Assembly: GCF_029853675.1 (NCBI RefSeq) | Contig: NZ_CP122539.1 | Location: forward strand, 3,057,001 to 3,121,000 | Length of the DNA: 64,000 bases | DNA from: Tenacibaculum tangerinum | GTDB taxonomy: Bacteria; Bacteroidota; Bacteroidia; Flavobacteriales; Flavobacteriaceae | Direction: 5' to 3' | Part shown: in pieces, positions 17,596 to 25,925 of the stretch | Position numbering within the stretch: the stretch's first letter is position 1 | How the letters are laid out: the number at the start of each line of letters is the position of its first letter | The notes under the pieces: model-generated | Databases searched by the model: none | The model's input: the letters and a program-made list of their open reading frames with translations, nothing else | Told to the model about the DNA's origin: nothing | Position numbers and translations under genes: made by a program

Positions 17596-18147
17596 TTATA
17601 AGAAAGAATAACCAACCGCTATAGTGAACACTCTATTTTGATTAGAAAATTCAGAATTACCAGTAGTATTGGTAAAGCCAAATTGATAACGAGCATCAAA
17701 ACGCAATCCAAAAATAAAATCATATCCCAAACCTACGACTCCTGAAAGGTCAAAGTTTTTAGATTCAAATCCAGCTTCAATACTATCAAACTCGTCGGCA
17801 TTATCGTTAACTAGAAAACCAAATTGAGGACCAAACTGAAGGTTAAAACCCAAACCAACATATTTTTTAACAAGTATAGGAACATTCAAATATTCCGTAT
17901 TAAAATTAAAAGCATCAAATTCAGAGCCTTGCTGAGAGTACAAAAGTTCTCCCTGAAGCGCCCATTTTTTTCCAATTTTTCCACTTCCAAATACTCCAGC
18001 AACAAATCCTATTTTAGTACCATTGTTAGTAGCATCGGATAAAGTGGCAAAGTTGGCGCCAGATTTTATTCCGAAATCAATCTGAGAAGATACATTAAAG
18101 GATGTAAGAATGAGTAGTGCAAGTAAAATTTTTTTACAAGTTTTCAT
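17596..18147 (-). CDS. Porin-family outer-membrane beta-barrel protein
   Basis: Small exported barrel of the OMP_b-brl_2 type (183 residues). A signal peptide (MKTCKKILLALLILTSFNVSSQ) is followed by FGIKSGANFATL, the typical first strand, and alternating strands to the terminal FTIAVGYSFL with its closing Phe-Leu. Such proteins are abundant in Flavobacteriaceae and have no defined role. It is transcribed alone, divergently from the FGE gene, with about 260 bases between them. Confidence 0.88.
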   Translation of the reverse strand: MKTCKKILLALLILTSFNVSSQIDFGIKSGANFATLSDATNNGTKIGFVAGVFGSGKIGKKWALQGELLYSQQGSEFDAFNFNTEYLNVPILVKKYVGLGFNLQFGPQFGFLVNDNADEFDSIEAGFESKNFDLSGVVGLGYDFIFGLRFDARYQFGFTNTTGNSEFSNQNRVFTIAVGYSFL

Positions 18148-18407
18148 TTCATAAAGTTTTGATTAATCGAAACTAATATAACGAATTTTAAGCGTAAACA
18201 AAGTGAGTAACATCCAAACATACGGTTTTTCTGTACCTTTTAAAGATAAAATTTCTCATAAAAAGTACTAAAACGAATAGAAAATTTCGGTAACTTTACC
18301 TAGATAATAAACAATCATAGTTTCAAGTATTTTAGTTTTTTAACTAAAAAGTTATCTCTTTATAAATACACATTACATATTCAAACAAACAACTCATAAC
18401 CGAGCTC

Positions 18408-19625
18408 ATGCTAACTATAACTACTAATCATGCACAAATACATTATCTACTTTGTATGTTCCTTTTTTTTATTTCCTGTAAAAAAGAATCTCAAAACAAG
18501 CCAACTCAAAAAATAACCTCCAACACTTATTGTTATATACCTTCAGATTCACTCATAGGCTTTGAGTTTTTAGATAAAAAAATGCTTACTAATTTAGAAG
18601 CTGTTCAACCCAATGATAAATTGTTAAACGACACCTCAGGCATGGTATTAATCAAAGGAGGCGTTTTCGATATGGGGGGGGATACACCAGAAAATGCTAA
18701 AGAAATGCCTGCAACGGCATTAGCACAACCAGATGAATTTCCCAAACACAAAGTAGGCGTTTCTGATTTTTATATGGATGAACATGAGGTAACCGTAAGA
18801 CAATATTTAGAATTCGTAAAAGCGACAGGTTACAAAACGGTTGCTGAGTACGATATAGACTGGAATGAATTAAAAAAACAGTTGCCTGAAGGAACTCCAA
18901 AGCCCGATAATAGCTTGCTTGAGGCGGGTTCTTTGGTGTTTTCATATGCACCCAAAGGAACTCCGAAGGATAACCTTGGTAACTGGTGGACTTTTACCAA
19001 AGGGGTGAATTGGAAAAATCCCGATGGTAGCAAACCTAAGTTAGATGCTATTCTAAACCTTCCTGTTACTCAAGTTTCTTGGTACGATGCCATGGCGTAT
19101 GCCAAATGGGCAAACAAACGATTACCAACCGAGGCTGAGTACGAGTATGCGATGCGAGCAGGAAAAAATAATACCATGTACCCTTGGGGAAATGAAATGG
19201 TAGCTTCGACAATGAATAAAGGAAATTTTTTACAAGGCGATTTTCCGTATTACAACACTGTAGAAGACGGTTTTGAAAACGTAGCGCCTGTAAAGTCATT
19301 TGCTCCCAACGCATACGGATTGTATGATATTTCTGGAAATGTATGGGAGTGGACCTTAGACTGGTATGGGGCAGACTACTATGATAGATTAAAAAAGGAA
19401 CATGAAGTTGCTATGAATCCTAAAGGACCAGAACAAACCAGCGAAGTGTACAACGCAAAAGCCACGAATAAAGTTGTACGAGGAGGCTCTTTTTTATGCA
19501 ATGACGATTGGTGCTCTGGATATAGAAACGCCCGTAGAATGCGTTTGAGTCCAGATTCTGGTATGCAACACGTTGGTTTTAGATGTGTGAGAACCGTAAC
19601 AAAAAACACACAAGATGCTCCTTAG
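18408..19625 (+). CDS. Lipoprotein formylglycine-generating enzyme (SUMF1/FGE family)
   Basis: Copper-dependent oxidase family that turns the sulfatase active-site Cys into formylglycine. A lipobox, FFISC (Cys24), indicates a lipid-anchored periplasmic protein. The FGE-sulfatase domain runs from VLIKGGVFDMGG (about residue 82) to GFRCVRTV. Family landmarks are MDEHEVTVRQYLEF, NLPVTQVSWYDAMAYAKWA, RLPTEAEYEYAMRAG, GNVWEWTLDWYG and GGSFLCNDDWCSGYRNARR, in which Cys364 and Cys369 occupy the place of the two catalytic cysteines. Many FGE-like proteins lack this pair, so real maturase activity is plausible. A G8 tract lies at 18674-18681. The end overlaps the DUF2254 gene by 11 bases. The likely client is the CTAGR sulfatase at 6998-8557. 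Confidence 0.88.
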   Translation: MLTITTNHAQIHYLLCMFLFFISCKKESQNKPTQKITSNTYCYIPSDSLIGFEFLDKKMLTNLEAVQPNDKLLNDTSGMVLIKGGVFDMGGDTPENAKEMPATALAQPDEFPKHKVGVSDFYMDEHEVTVRQYLEFVKATGYKTVAEYDIDWNELKKQLPEGTPKPDNSLLEAGSLVFSYAPKGTPKDNLGNWWTFTKGVNWKNPDGSKPKLDAILNLPVTQVSWYDAMAYAKWANKRLPTEAEYEYAMRAGKNNTMYPWGNEMVASTMNKGNFLQGDFPYYNTVEDGFENVAPVKSFAPNAYGLYDISGNVWEWTLDWYGADYYDRLKKEHEVAMNPKGPEQTSEVYNAKATNKVVRGGSFLCNDDWCSGYRNARRMRLSPDSGMQHVGFRCVRTVTKNTQDAP

Positions 19626-20925
19626 AATAAAGTATTTGTATGAGAAATTAGCATCAAGCTTTTGGTTTTTGCCATCTGCTATACTGGTAATTAATATTCT
19701 TTTAGCCTTGTTGTTCATATACTTAGATAAACGGGCTCCCATAGAACCTGAAGGTTTTTTAAATCTTATTTTTTCAAAAAACCCAGAATCAGGGCGAAAT
19801 GTATTGTCTATAATTGCGGGGAGTATGGCAGGAATAGCTGGTACCGTGTTTTCTATAACCTTGGTAATATTACAATTAGCAACCTCTCAACTAGGACCAA
19901 GACTACTCAAAAACTTTATGTACGAACGTATAAATCAAGTAGTATTAGGTCAGTACATAGGATTGTTTTTATACTGTTTAATAGTAATCAATTCAGTTAG
20001 AGATAGCGATTCGTATTCCTTTATACCAAACCTTTCAATAATTGCAGCCATTGTGTTTGCAATTTTTAATGTATTCATTCTTATTTTTTACATTCATAGT
20101 GTAAGTGTTAGTATTCAACCCAGTAAGGTAATTCATCAACTAGGGAAGAATTTGAAACAGAAGTCAGATGAGTTATATCCAGACTTGAATCTTGATATTG
20201 AAAAAACCTATTTAGAAAATATTAAAAAACAACAATACAATTCGCATGTTGTGAATGCATCAAAAAGTGGGTATATCCAATTTTTTGATTTAGAAGCTTT
20301 GATGAAGTATTCAGAAGAAAATAATTGTATTATAAAAGTTTTAGAAAAACCTGGAGCTTTCATCATTAAAAATCAAGCGATTTTTGAAATCTTAAAGGAA
20401 GAAAAAATAGCGACTGAATCTAGTGAAATAGATAAACTTCATGCATACTACCAAGTTTTTAGGAGTAAATCCATTTTTCAAGATACCGAGTTTGCTATTC
20501 AACAAATTGTTGAAATTGCCTCACGAGCACTTTCGCCAGGAATAAATGATCCTCATACGGCCATTATATGTATCGATCAATTAACTTCTTCTCTAAACAT
20601 GTTAGCAAAATCGAAAACGCCTAAGCAATACCTTACCAATGATCCCAATAAAATTAGACTTATCATACCTTCTACTAATTTTAAGGGTTTTTTGAGGGCT
20701 TCTTTCGATGAAATCAGGCAGTTTGGTGCTCAAACACCATCGGTAATCATTAGGTTAATGGAATCTATTAAAAAGCTGATACAGACTAGCGATTCTGAAA
20801 AGAACAAAGAAATTTTAAAAGCATACGCAACGCTAATTTTGGAAACAGGAGAAAAGAATTTTCATCTAGATAGTGATATTAGTGACTTAAGAATTGTTTA
20901 TAACCGAGTTAAAAACTGCCATTAA
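19615..20925 (+). CDS. DUF2254 family membrane protein
   Basis: Inner-membrane protein of 436 residues. Four hydrophobic segments (about 16-38, 62-88, 108-127 and 140-165) are followed by a large cytoplasmic part. The segments IAGSMAGIAGTVFSITLVILQLATSQLGPRLL and FAIQQIVEIASRALSPGINDPHTA are diagnostic of DUF2254. Function is unknown. Its start overlaps the FGE gene by 11 bases, so the two are translationally coupled, a hint that they share a process. Confidence 0.88.
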   Translation: MLLRIKYLYEKLASSFWFLPSAILVINILLALLFIYLDKRAPIEPEGFLNLIFSKNPESGRNVLSIIAGSMAGIAGTVFSITLVILQLATSQLGPRLLKNFMYERINQVVLGQYIGLFLYCLIVINSVRDSDSYSFIPNLSIIAAIVFAIFNVFILIFYIHSVSVSIQPSKVIHQLGKNLKQKSDELYPDLNLDIEKTYLENIKKQQYNSHVVNASKSGYIQFFDLEALMKYSEENNCIIKVLEKPGAFIIKNQAIFEILKEEKIATESSEIDKLHAYYQVFRSKSIFQDTEFAIQQIVEIASRALSPGINDPHTAIICIDQLTSSLNMLAKSKTPKQYLTNDPNKIRLIIPSTNFKGFLRASFDEIRQFGAQTPSVIIRLMESIKKLIQTSDSEKNKEILKAYATLILETGEKNFHLDSDISDLRIVYNRVKNCH

Positions 20926-21401
20926 AAAATAGTTGAAATTATAGTAGTTAATATTTTTTATTAACGCTATGCAAAACACACAAACCTGTATAAATATCAA
21001 TTTAGCATTACTTTTTTTTAAGCTAAATAAAACTGCAAATGAGCACTTTTGAAACCTCTTGCTTTTGTAAATTGTGCTGTTTTCTAATATTCATTAATAC
21101 ATTTTTTTATTTTATAAAGGTTTGATTTATAGTATTTTTATAAATGTTTATTGAAATACCAGAGTGAATAATATGGATGAGTTTGCAAATATTTGAACCA
21201 AAATAAATTAACATACAATATTCAATTTTAACAATTAGGAGAGATATTTGCAAGGTTACATAAGTAATTTTAATTATAAGTTCACTCGAAATTTCATTGA
21301 GAAATACGTAAAGTGAATCTTATTATAAATAAATTATATAATAATCTTGGAAAGTATACTAAATAAAAGAACAATTAACATAAACTAAAATAGTATTAAC
21401 T
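20926..21401. other. 476-bp gene-free stretch
   Basis: Very AT-rich DNA with no coding frame. A small GTTAAT/ATTAAC dyad around a T-run (about 20947-20965) may end the DUF2254 transcript. The rest should hold the promoter for the META-domain lipoprotein, but I see no convincing -7 box. Confidence 0.3.
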
Positions 21402-22433
21402 ATGAGAATCTCAAATTTAATTTCGGCGATGTTTATAATCATTTTATTACAGTCTTGTGGAAGTACCCAAAAAGTTAACGAAGAAACTTTCTGGGTGAGT
21501 GGTTTAAAAACACCTTGCAGTGCAGGTGCAGGAAAAGCCATGTGTTTAAACGTTGCAAAAGCAGATAATTTAGAGGAAGCAAACTGGGAAAATTTTTATG
21601 CTCCTATCGAAGGATTTAACTTTAAAGAAGGACAACTACAAAAGATAAAAGTATCGGTTGAAAAATTGAACGCATCAGAAGTTCCTGCCGATGCTTCAAG
21701 CTTAAAGTATACGTTAAAAGAAGTATTAGAAACGCAACCTGATAACAGAGTATATCTTAGTGGTGGTTGGACATTGTCGCGACTAAAAGGAGGACCTTTA
21801 AACAGAATGGTAGTTGTGCCAACTATGAATATTCAGCTCGATAAAAAACTTATTAGTGGTAATGGAGGATGTAATAATTATACCATGGCTATTAAAAACA
21901 GTAACAATACAACCTTGTCTTTAGGAGCGCCTGCGATGACAAAAAAAGCCTGTATGAATAAAAATGTAGAGCCACAATTTGGAGAGGCATTAAGCGAGAT
22001 AAACTCTTATAAGGCAGATGAGTCTAACCTAACGTTCTATAACGAATCAGGAGAGGAAGTGCTGGCTTTTGTAAAAAATAACACGACTGCTGCAAACATG
22101 ACTATTCATGACATTTGGGTAGCTGTTGCCATTAATGGAGGTCCGTTAAACCGAATGGTAAAAGCTCCAAGATTAGAGGTGAATTTAACTGACATGAGAG
22201 TAATGGGGAACGATGGATGTAATGATTTTTCGGGAGCCATCAAATCGATAGATGCTCAATCAATTACTATAGCACAAATTGCTAAAACTGAAAAAATGTG
22301 CATAAAGATGGAAGTTCCTTCTAGCTTTCATAAAGCATTAAATAACATTTCAAGCTATAAAGTAGAAGAAGGAAAATTAATGTTTTACGATACTAACAAT
22401 AATGAAGTTTTAAAATTTTTAAAAGTAGACTAA
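21402..22433 (+). CDS. DUF4377 plus double META-domain lipoprotein
   Basis: Envelope lipoprotein (lipobox LLQSC) with three domains. DUF4377 (about 28-112) includes PCSAGAGKAMCLNV and FYAPIEGFNFKEGQ. Two META/HslJ-like domains follow (about 118-225 and 236-343), each with a W-x-L or IW-x-A strand, the motif GGPLNRMV, and a GN-G-CN loop (ISGNGGCNNY and VMGNDGCNDF) plus a conserved Cys (TKKACM and TEKMCI). META domains occur in HslJ, linked to novobiocin resistance and motility in other bacteria; the function here is unknown. The internal duplication is clear from the repeated GGPLNRMV. Confidence 0.87.
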   Translation: MRISNLISAMFIIILLQSCGSTQKVNEETFWVSGLKTPCSAGAGKAMCLNVAKADNLEEANWENFYAPIEGFNFKEGQLQKIKVSVEKLNASEVPADASSLKYTLKEVLETQPDNRVYLSGGWTLSRLKGGPLNRMVVVPTMNIQLDKKLISGNGGCNNYTMAIKNSNNTTLSLGAPAMTKKACMNKNVEPQFGEALSEINSYKADESNLTFYNESGEEVLAFVKNNTTAANMTIHDIWVAVAINGGPLNRMVKAPRLEVNLTDMRVMGNDGCNDFSGAIKSIDAQSITIAQIAKTEKMCIKMEVPSSFHKALNNISSYKVEEGKLMFYDTNNNEVLKFLKVD

Positions 22434-22523
22434 TACAAAATAATTTATATTTAGTAAAAACTATGAAACGTAGTATTTCTAAAGACACTTTGTTTTTAGT
22501 CGTAAAATATTAACACTCATTTT

Positions 22524-23375
22524 ATGCAAGAAGAAACTCTAAAAAGCTCTTGGGGAAAAGTCTCTGATAAATTATCAGGATGGCTAGATACTTTGGTAAT
22601 AAATTTGCCTAATATTTTCGTGGCAATAATTGTTTTCATAGTGTTTTATTGGTTGGCAAACACTACTAATAATTTACTAAACAAATTATTGAAGAAACGT
22701 ATCAAACAATCTTCAGTAAGAAATCTTATTTCCCGTATGGTATCGTTATTAGTCGTGTTTATGGGGCTCATTTTAGCCTTGTCGGTACTAAATTTAGACG
22801 ATGCATTAAATACTGTTTTAGCAGGAGCTGGTATTGCAGGAGTAGCAGTAAGTTTAGCAATTCAAGGAACGTTGTCAAATACGCTCTCTGGGTTTTACTT
22901 GGCGGTTAACGATGTTATAGAAGTTGGAAACTGGGTGGTAACCAATGGCTATAGCGGTGAAATTATTGAGATTTCGTTAAGAAATACGAAGTTAAAAGAA
23001 TCCGATAACAATATTGTTGTAATTCCTAACAAGCTTATTGTTGAAAAACCTTTTAAAAATTATGGTCTTACCAAGCGTATTCGAACAACCATAAATTGTG
23101 GCGTTGCGTATGACTCTGATTTAGAAAAGGTAAAAAAGGTAGCTATACAAGCTATCAATGAAGTATTTCCGCCAGAATCAGGTGAAGAAATAGAACTATA
23201 TTATCAAGAGTTCGGAGCAAGTTCTATTGATTTCATGCTACGATTTTGGGTAGATGCTACTCGAAATTTAACAGCAATTCAAGTAAAAAGTGAAGCCATT
23301 ATGGCAATTAAAAAGGCTTTTGAAGAAAACAATATTGAAATACCGTTCCCAATAAGAACTCTAATAAACAAATAG
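22524..23375 (+). CDS. Mechanosensitive ion channel, small MscS type
   Basis: Classical MscS-size channel (283 residues). Three membrane helices (about 25-50, 65-90 and 93-125) lead to the pore helix LAGAGIAGVAVSLAIQGTLSN with the Gly/Ala packing pattern, then the beta domain (SGFYLAVNDVIEVGNWVV, then NIVVIPNKLI) and a C-terminal alpha/beta domain ending FPIRTL. The ATG at 22524 gives the normal MscS N-terminus. It is the second of three MscS paralogues within 12 kb. Confidence 0.92.
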   Translation: MQEETLKSSWGKVSDKLSGWLDTLVINLPNIFVAIIVFIVFYWLANTTNNLLNKLLKKRIKQSSVRNLISRMVSLLVVFMGLILALSVLNLDDALNTVLAGAGIAGVAVSLAIQGTLSNTLSGFYLAVNDVIEVGNWVVTNGYSGEIIEISLRNTKLKESDNNIVVIPNKLIVEKPFKNYGLTKRIRTTINCGVAYDSDLEKVKKVAIQAINEVFPPESGEEIELYYQEFGASSIDFMLRFWVDATRNLTAIQVKSEAIMAIKKAFEENNIEIPFPIRTLINK

Positions 23376-23462
23376 ATTTTATTAGTTAGGCAACAAACGA
23401 AGTTAAAAGAGGTCAATTAGAAGTCGTAAAAAAAGACTTTTAATGGATCTCTTTTCTTTTGA

Positions 23463-23504
23463 GATAGAAAGGTAAAAAGGCATTTTTATCGGTCATCTCA
23501 AATA
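23463..23504. repeat. Interspersed intergenic repeat, copy 1
   Basis: GATAGAAAGGTAAAAAGGCA and the following TTTTTATCGGTCATCTCAAAT match, with a few changes and a two-base gap, a segment at 29016-29058. Both copies are intergenic. The similarity extends weakly to the left (T-rich). Confidence 0.45.
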
Positions 23505-23567
23505 ATTTTCATCCAAAAATCACACGTATTTTTGCTGAAAATCCCCATATAACAGAGCTTCGAGAGT

Positions 23568-24379
23568 TTATCTAAAACTCCAATTTTTATAATTAGTAGA
23601 AGCCTCTAATGTATCTTCCAACTCATCAGGTAGTGCAGGAAAAAAGTCGATGCCTGTTTTTTCTTCTAATTCATCAATAGAAACCACAAAATTATACAAA
23701 GGTTGGTTGCTGTCTTTATGCGGCATTAAAAAAGCAATGGCTTTAACTTCGGGTTGGGTATAATCTAGTAAAACCTTGTAAAAATAATTAGGAACACTTA
23801 CTTTTTCGTTACCAATGGTTTTTAGGTTCGGTTCTAAAACACCTCCTGTAACAACATATAAGTGATGATATTTTTTAGCCCAATAACGTGTTTTTTGCTC
23901 TAGTTTATTCCAAATGCCAGCGTTAAACTCATGGTTTTGTGGGGTAATATTAGAAGTGTAAAAAGTTTCATCATGAGCTTTTTTCGAAGCGCGCCTATCA
24001 CCAGCAGGGCATAAATGCCCTTTGTCGTAACCAGATCTTTTGTAATTTCTCCAATCGGCAGATTTTGTGCTAACTTTTGGATCTGCAATAAAAAAAGGAC
24101 GCTCGTAATTTGTGTACACAATATCACTTTTATCTAAAGTATAAGCGACCCATTCGGCTTGCTCGTGTTGTTCGCTGTACGATAGCTGATAACCATTGTG
24201 TTTTACAATAACACCGGTTGTAGAAGAAGGAAGGTACTCAAAATTAGTTGTTTTTTTATCTATTGTCTCTTTTGAAGACTCAGGTAATTCATTGGTGTTT
24301 TCATTTTTTTTTGCAACCAATAACCTAAAAGTAACGCAAGAATGGTAATAACTACTTTTATTTTTCTAGACGTACTCAT
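23568..24379 (-). CDS. DNA/RNA non-specific endonuclease, signal anchor split by a frameshift at a poly-A tract
   Basis: NUC1-type Mg-dependent nuclease that cuts DNA and RNA outside the cytoplasm. The catalytic motif is YDKGHLCPAGDRR with the general-base His; the metal-binding Asn is in NAGIWNKLEQ. The catalytic frame is open from 24320 and has no ATG, only a TTG. The obvious ATG at 24379 begins MSTSRKIKVVITILALLLGYWLQKK as two pieces of a good signal anchor, but it is one base out of frame with the nuclease. The switch point is an A9 tract (complement of 24304-24312); ten A would join the frames. The ATG is one base after the stop of the upstream thioesterase gene. This may be slippage, phase variation or a sequence error. 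Confidence 0.85.
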
Positions 24380-24380
24380 A

Positions 24381-24824
24381 TTAATTTTTTAATAAGATTT
24401 CTTTAAATTCTGGTGTTTTTTCAGCTTCACTAAAAATTTGTTGAAATTTAACAGGAGGTACTGTTAGTTTACGTTTAGTCAAATCTAACCACGCGCCATA
24501 AACAGTGATAATCGCCGATAGATTTCCTGCCTGGTTAAAAACTTCATGCTGAATTTTCCAACGCTCTCCCTTACTAGACAAACCAACAACTTTTAGGTTT
24601 ACGGTAATATCTTCTCCCATGTGTATTTCACGCAAAAATTTGGTGTTTTCTTCAAATAAAATCGGCCCCACATTTTCGTTCGTAAAATCTTGAATGGTAA
24701 TGTTATGCTTTTTAAAAAAGCGCAAGCGTAATTCAGCAGCATAATCGTTGTATGCGGTATGACGCATGTGTATATTGGCATCAAAATCTGCCCATCGTGT
24801 TTTAAATTGAACACTAAAAATCAT
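24381..24824 (-). CDS. Acyl-CoA thioesterase, hot-dog fold (4HBT family)
   Basis: Cytoplasmic thioesterase of about 147 residues. The segment FKTRWADFDANIHMRHTAYNDYAAELR has the family's W/Y-x-D-D-x2-H arrangement in modified form (D-x-D-x3-H), with Asp as catalytic residue. The start ATG at 24824 (MIFSVQFKTRW) matches the family; an open frame reaches 24854. The substrate chain is unknown. It lies between the OppC-like permease upstream (33 bases from its stop) and the nuclease gene, whose ATG follows its stop by one base. Confidence 0.85.
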   Translation of the reverse strand: MIFSVQFKTRWADFDANIHMRHTAYNDYAAELRLRFFKKHNITIQDFTNENVGPILFEENTKFLREIHMGEDITVNLKVVGLSSKGERWKIQHEVFNQAGNLSAIITVYGAWLDLTKRKLTVPPVKFQQIFSEAEKTPEFKEILLKN

Positions 24825-24857
24825 ATCAAAAAAATTAAGAAAGCGAATGTACAAATT

Positions 24858-25925
24858 TTACCCCTTCACATCCAAAGCATCACGAAGAGTATTACCTATA
24901 AGCATAAATGCCATTACTAAGCTCATAATAGCAATTCCAGGAATTAAGGCTAAATAAGGTTTGCCAAGAATAATATAATTGTAATGGTTTTTTATCATAG
25001 CTCCCCAAGAAGGTGTAGGCGGTTGCGCTCCAATACCCAAGAAGCTCAACCCACTTTCAATTAAAATGGCTGCGGCAAAATTAGCGGCAGAGATTACAAT
25101 AATAGGAGCTAAAATATTAGGTAAAATATGTTTGAATATAATTCTAAAATCAGAAAACCCCAAAGCCTTAGCAGCTTCTACATACTGTTGCTGTTTAGCA
25201 GTCATTACCTGACCGCGAACCACACGTGCTACTTCTACCCACATTGTTAACCCTACGGCAATAAAAACCTGCCAAAAACCTTTGCCTAACGCTAAGGTAA
25301 TGGCGATTACCAATAAAAGTGTAGGAATAGACCATGTGATATTGATAACCCACATGATGAAATCATCAATTTTTCCGCCAAAATACCCTGCAATAGCTCC
25401 AATAGGAATGCCTATTAAAAGGGAAATAAAAACGGCGATAAAACCGATAAAAAATGAAATTCTAGCCCCTATTAACAACCTGCTTAATAAGTCACGCCCA
25501 TACTTATCGGTGCCCAAATAAAATGTTTTTTGTTGAATATACTTTTGGTAAGAAGCAGGAAACTCTTTAGGTAAACCATCGGAATATTTCACCACTTCTA
25601 ACTGATTGTTTTGAACAGAAAAAGATTTGATCGGTATTGCTGTTGCTGAATTTTGTTTTCCACTCATAAAAATAGCAAACCAAGACTTTTGATTTTTTTC
25701 TTCGGAAGGAATACGTAACATCTGCACAGAAAAACCAGGAGGTTTTGAGTGAATTTCTAAGTGCATTTGATTGGCTGAATTGCTGTTGTCGGGTGCTAAA
25801 ACGTAGCAAAAAACAGCAATGAATCCGCATACAACAATATACCAAAAACTAAACATTCCAGTTTTACTACGTTTGAATTTTTGGAAGGCTATTTGCCATA
25901 AAGATGTACCAGTATTCTTATTCAC
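24858..25925 (-). CDS. ABC transporter permease, OppC/DppC-like
   Basis: Inner-membrane permease for peptides or similar solutes. The N-terminal OppC-type region has one helix (about 23-42) and a long extracytoplasmic segment (45-140). The marker GTDKYGRDLLSRLL (about 140-153) precedes five helices with the EAA loop EAAKALGFSDFRIIFKHILPN. The length of 355 residues is long for OppC because of the extracytoplasmic segment. No OppB, ATPase or binding protein is nearby, so it must pair with subunits encoded elsewhere. It overlaps the upstream MscS-like gene by eight bases, which suggests cotranscription. Confidence 0.9.
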   Translation of the reverse strand: MNKNTGTSLWQIAFQKFKRSKTGMFSFWYIVVCGFIAVFCYVLAPDNSNSANQMHLEIHSKPPGFSVQMLRIPSEEKNQKSWFAIFMSGKQNSATAIPIKSFSVQNNQLEVVKYSDGLPKEFPASYQKYIQQKTFYLGTDKYGRDLLSRLLIGARISFFIGFIAVFISLLIGIPIGAIAGYFGGKIDDFIMWVINITWSIPTLLLVIAITLALGKGFWQVFIAVGLTMWVEVARVVRGQVMTAKQQQYVEAAKALGFSDFRIIFKHILPNILAPIIVISAANFAAAILIESGLSFLGIGAQPPTPSWGAMIKNHYNYIILGKPYLALIPGIAIMSLVMAFMLIGNTLRDALDVKG

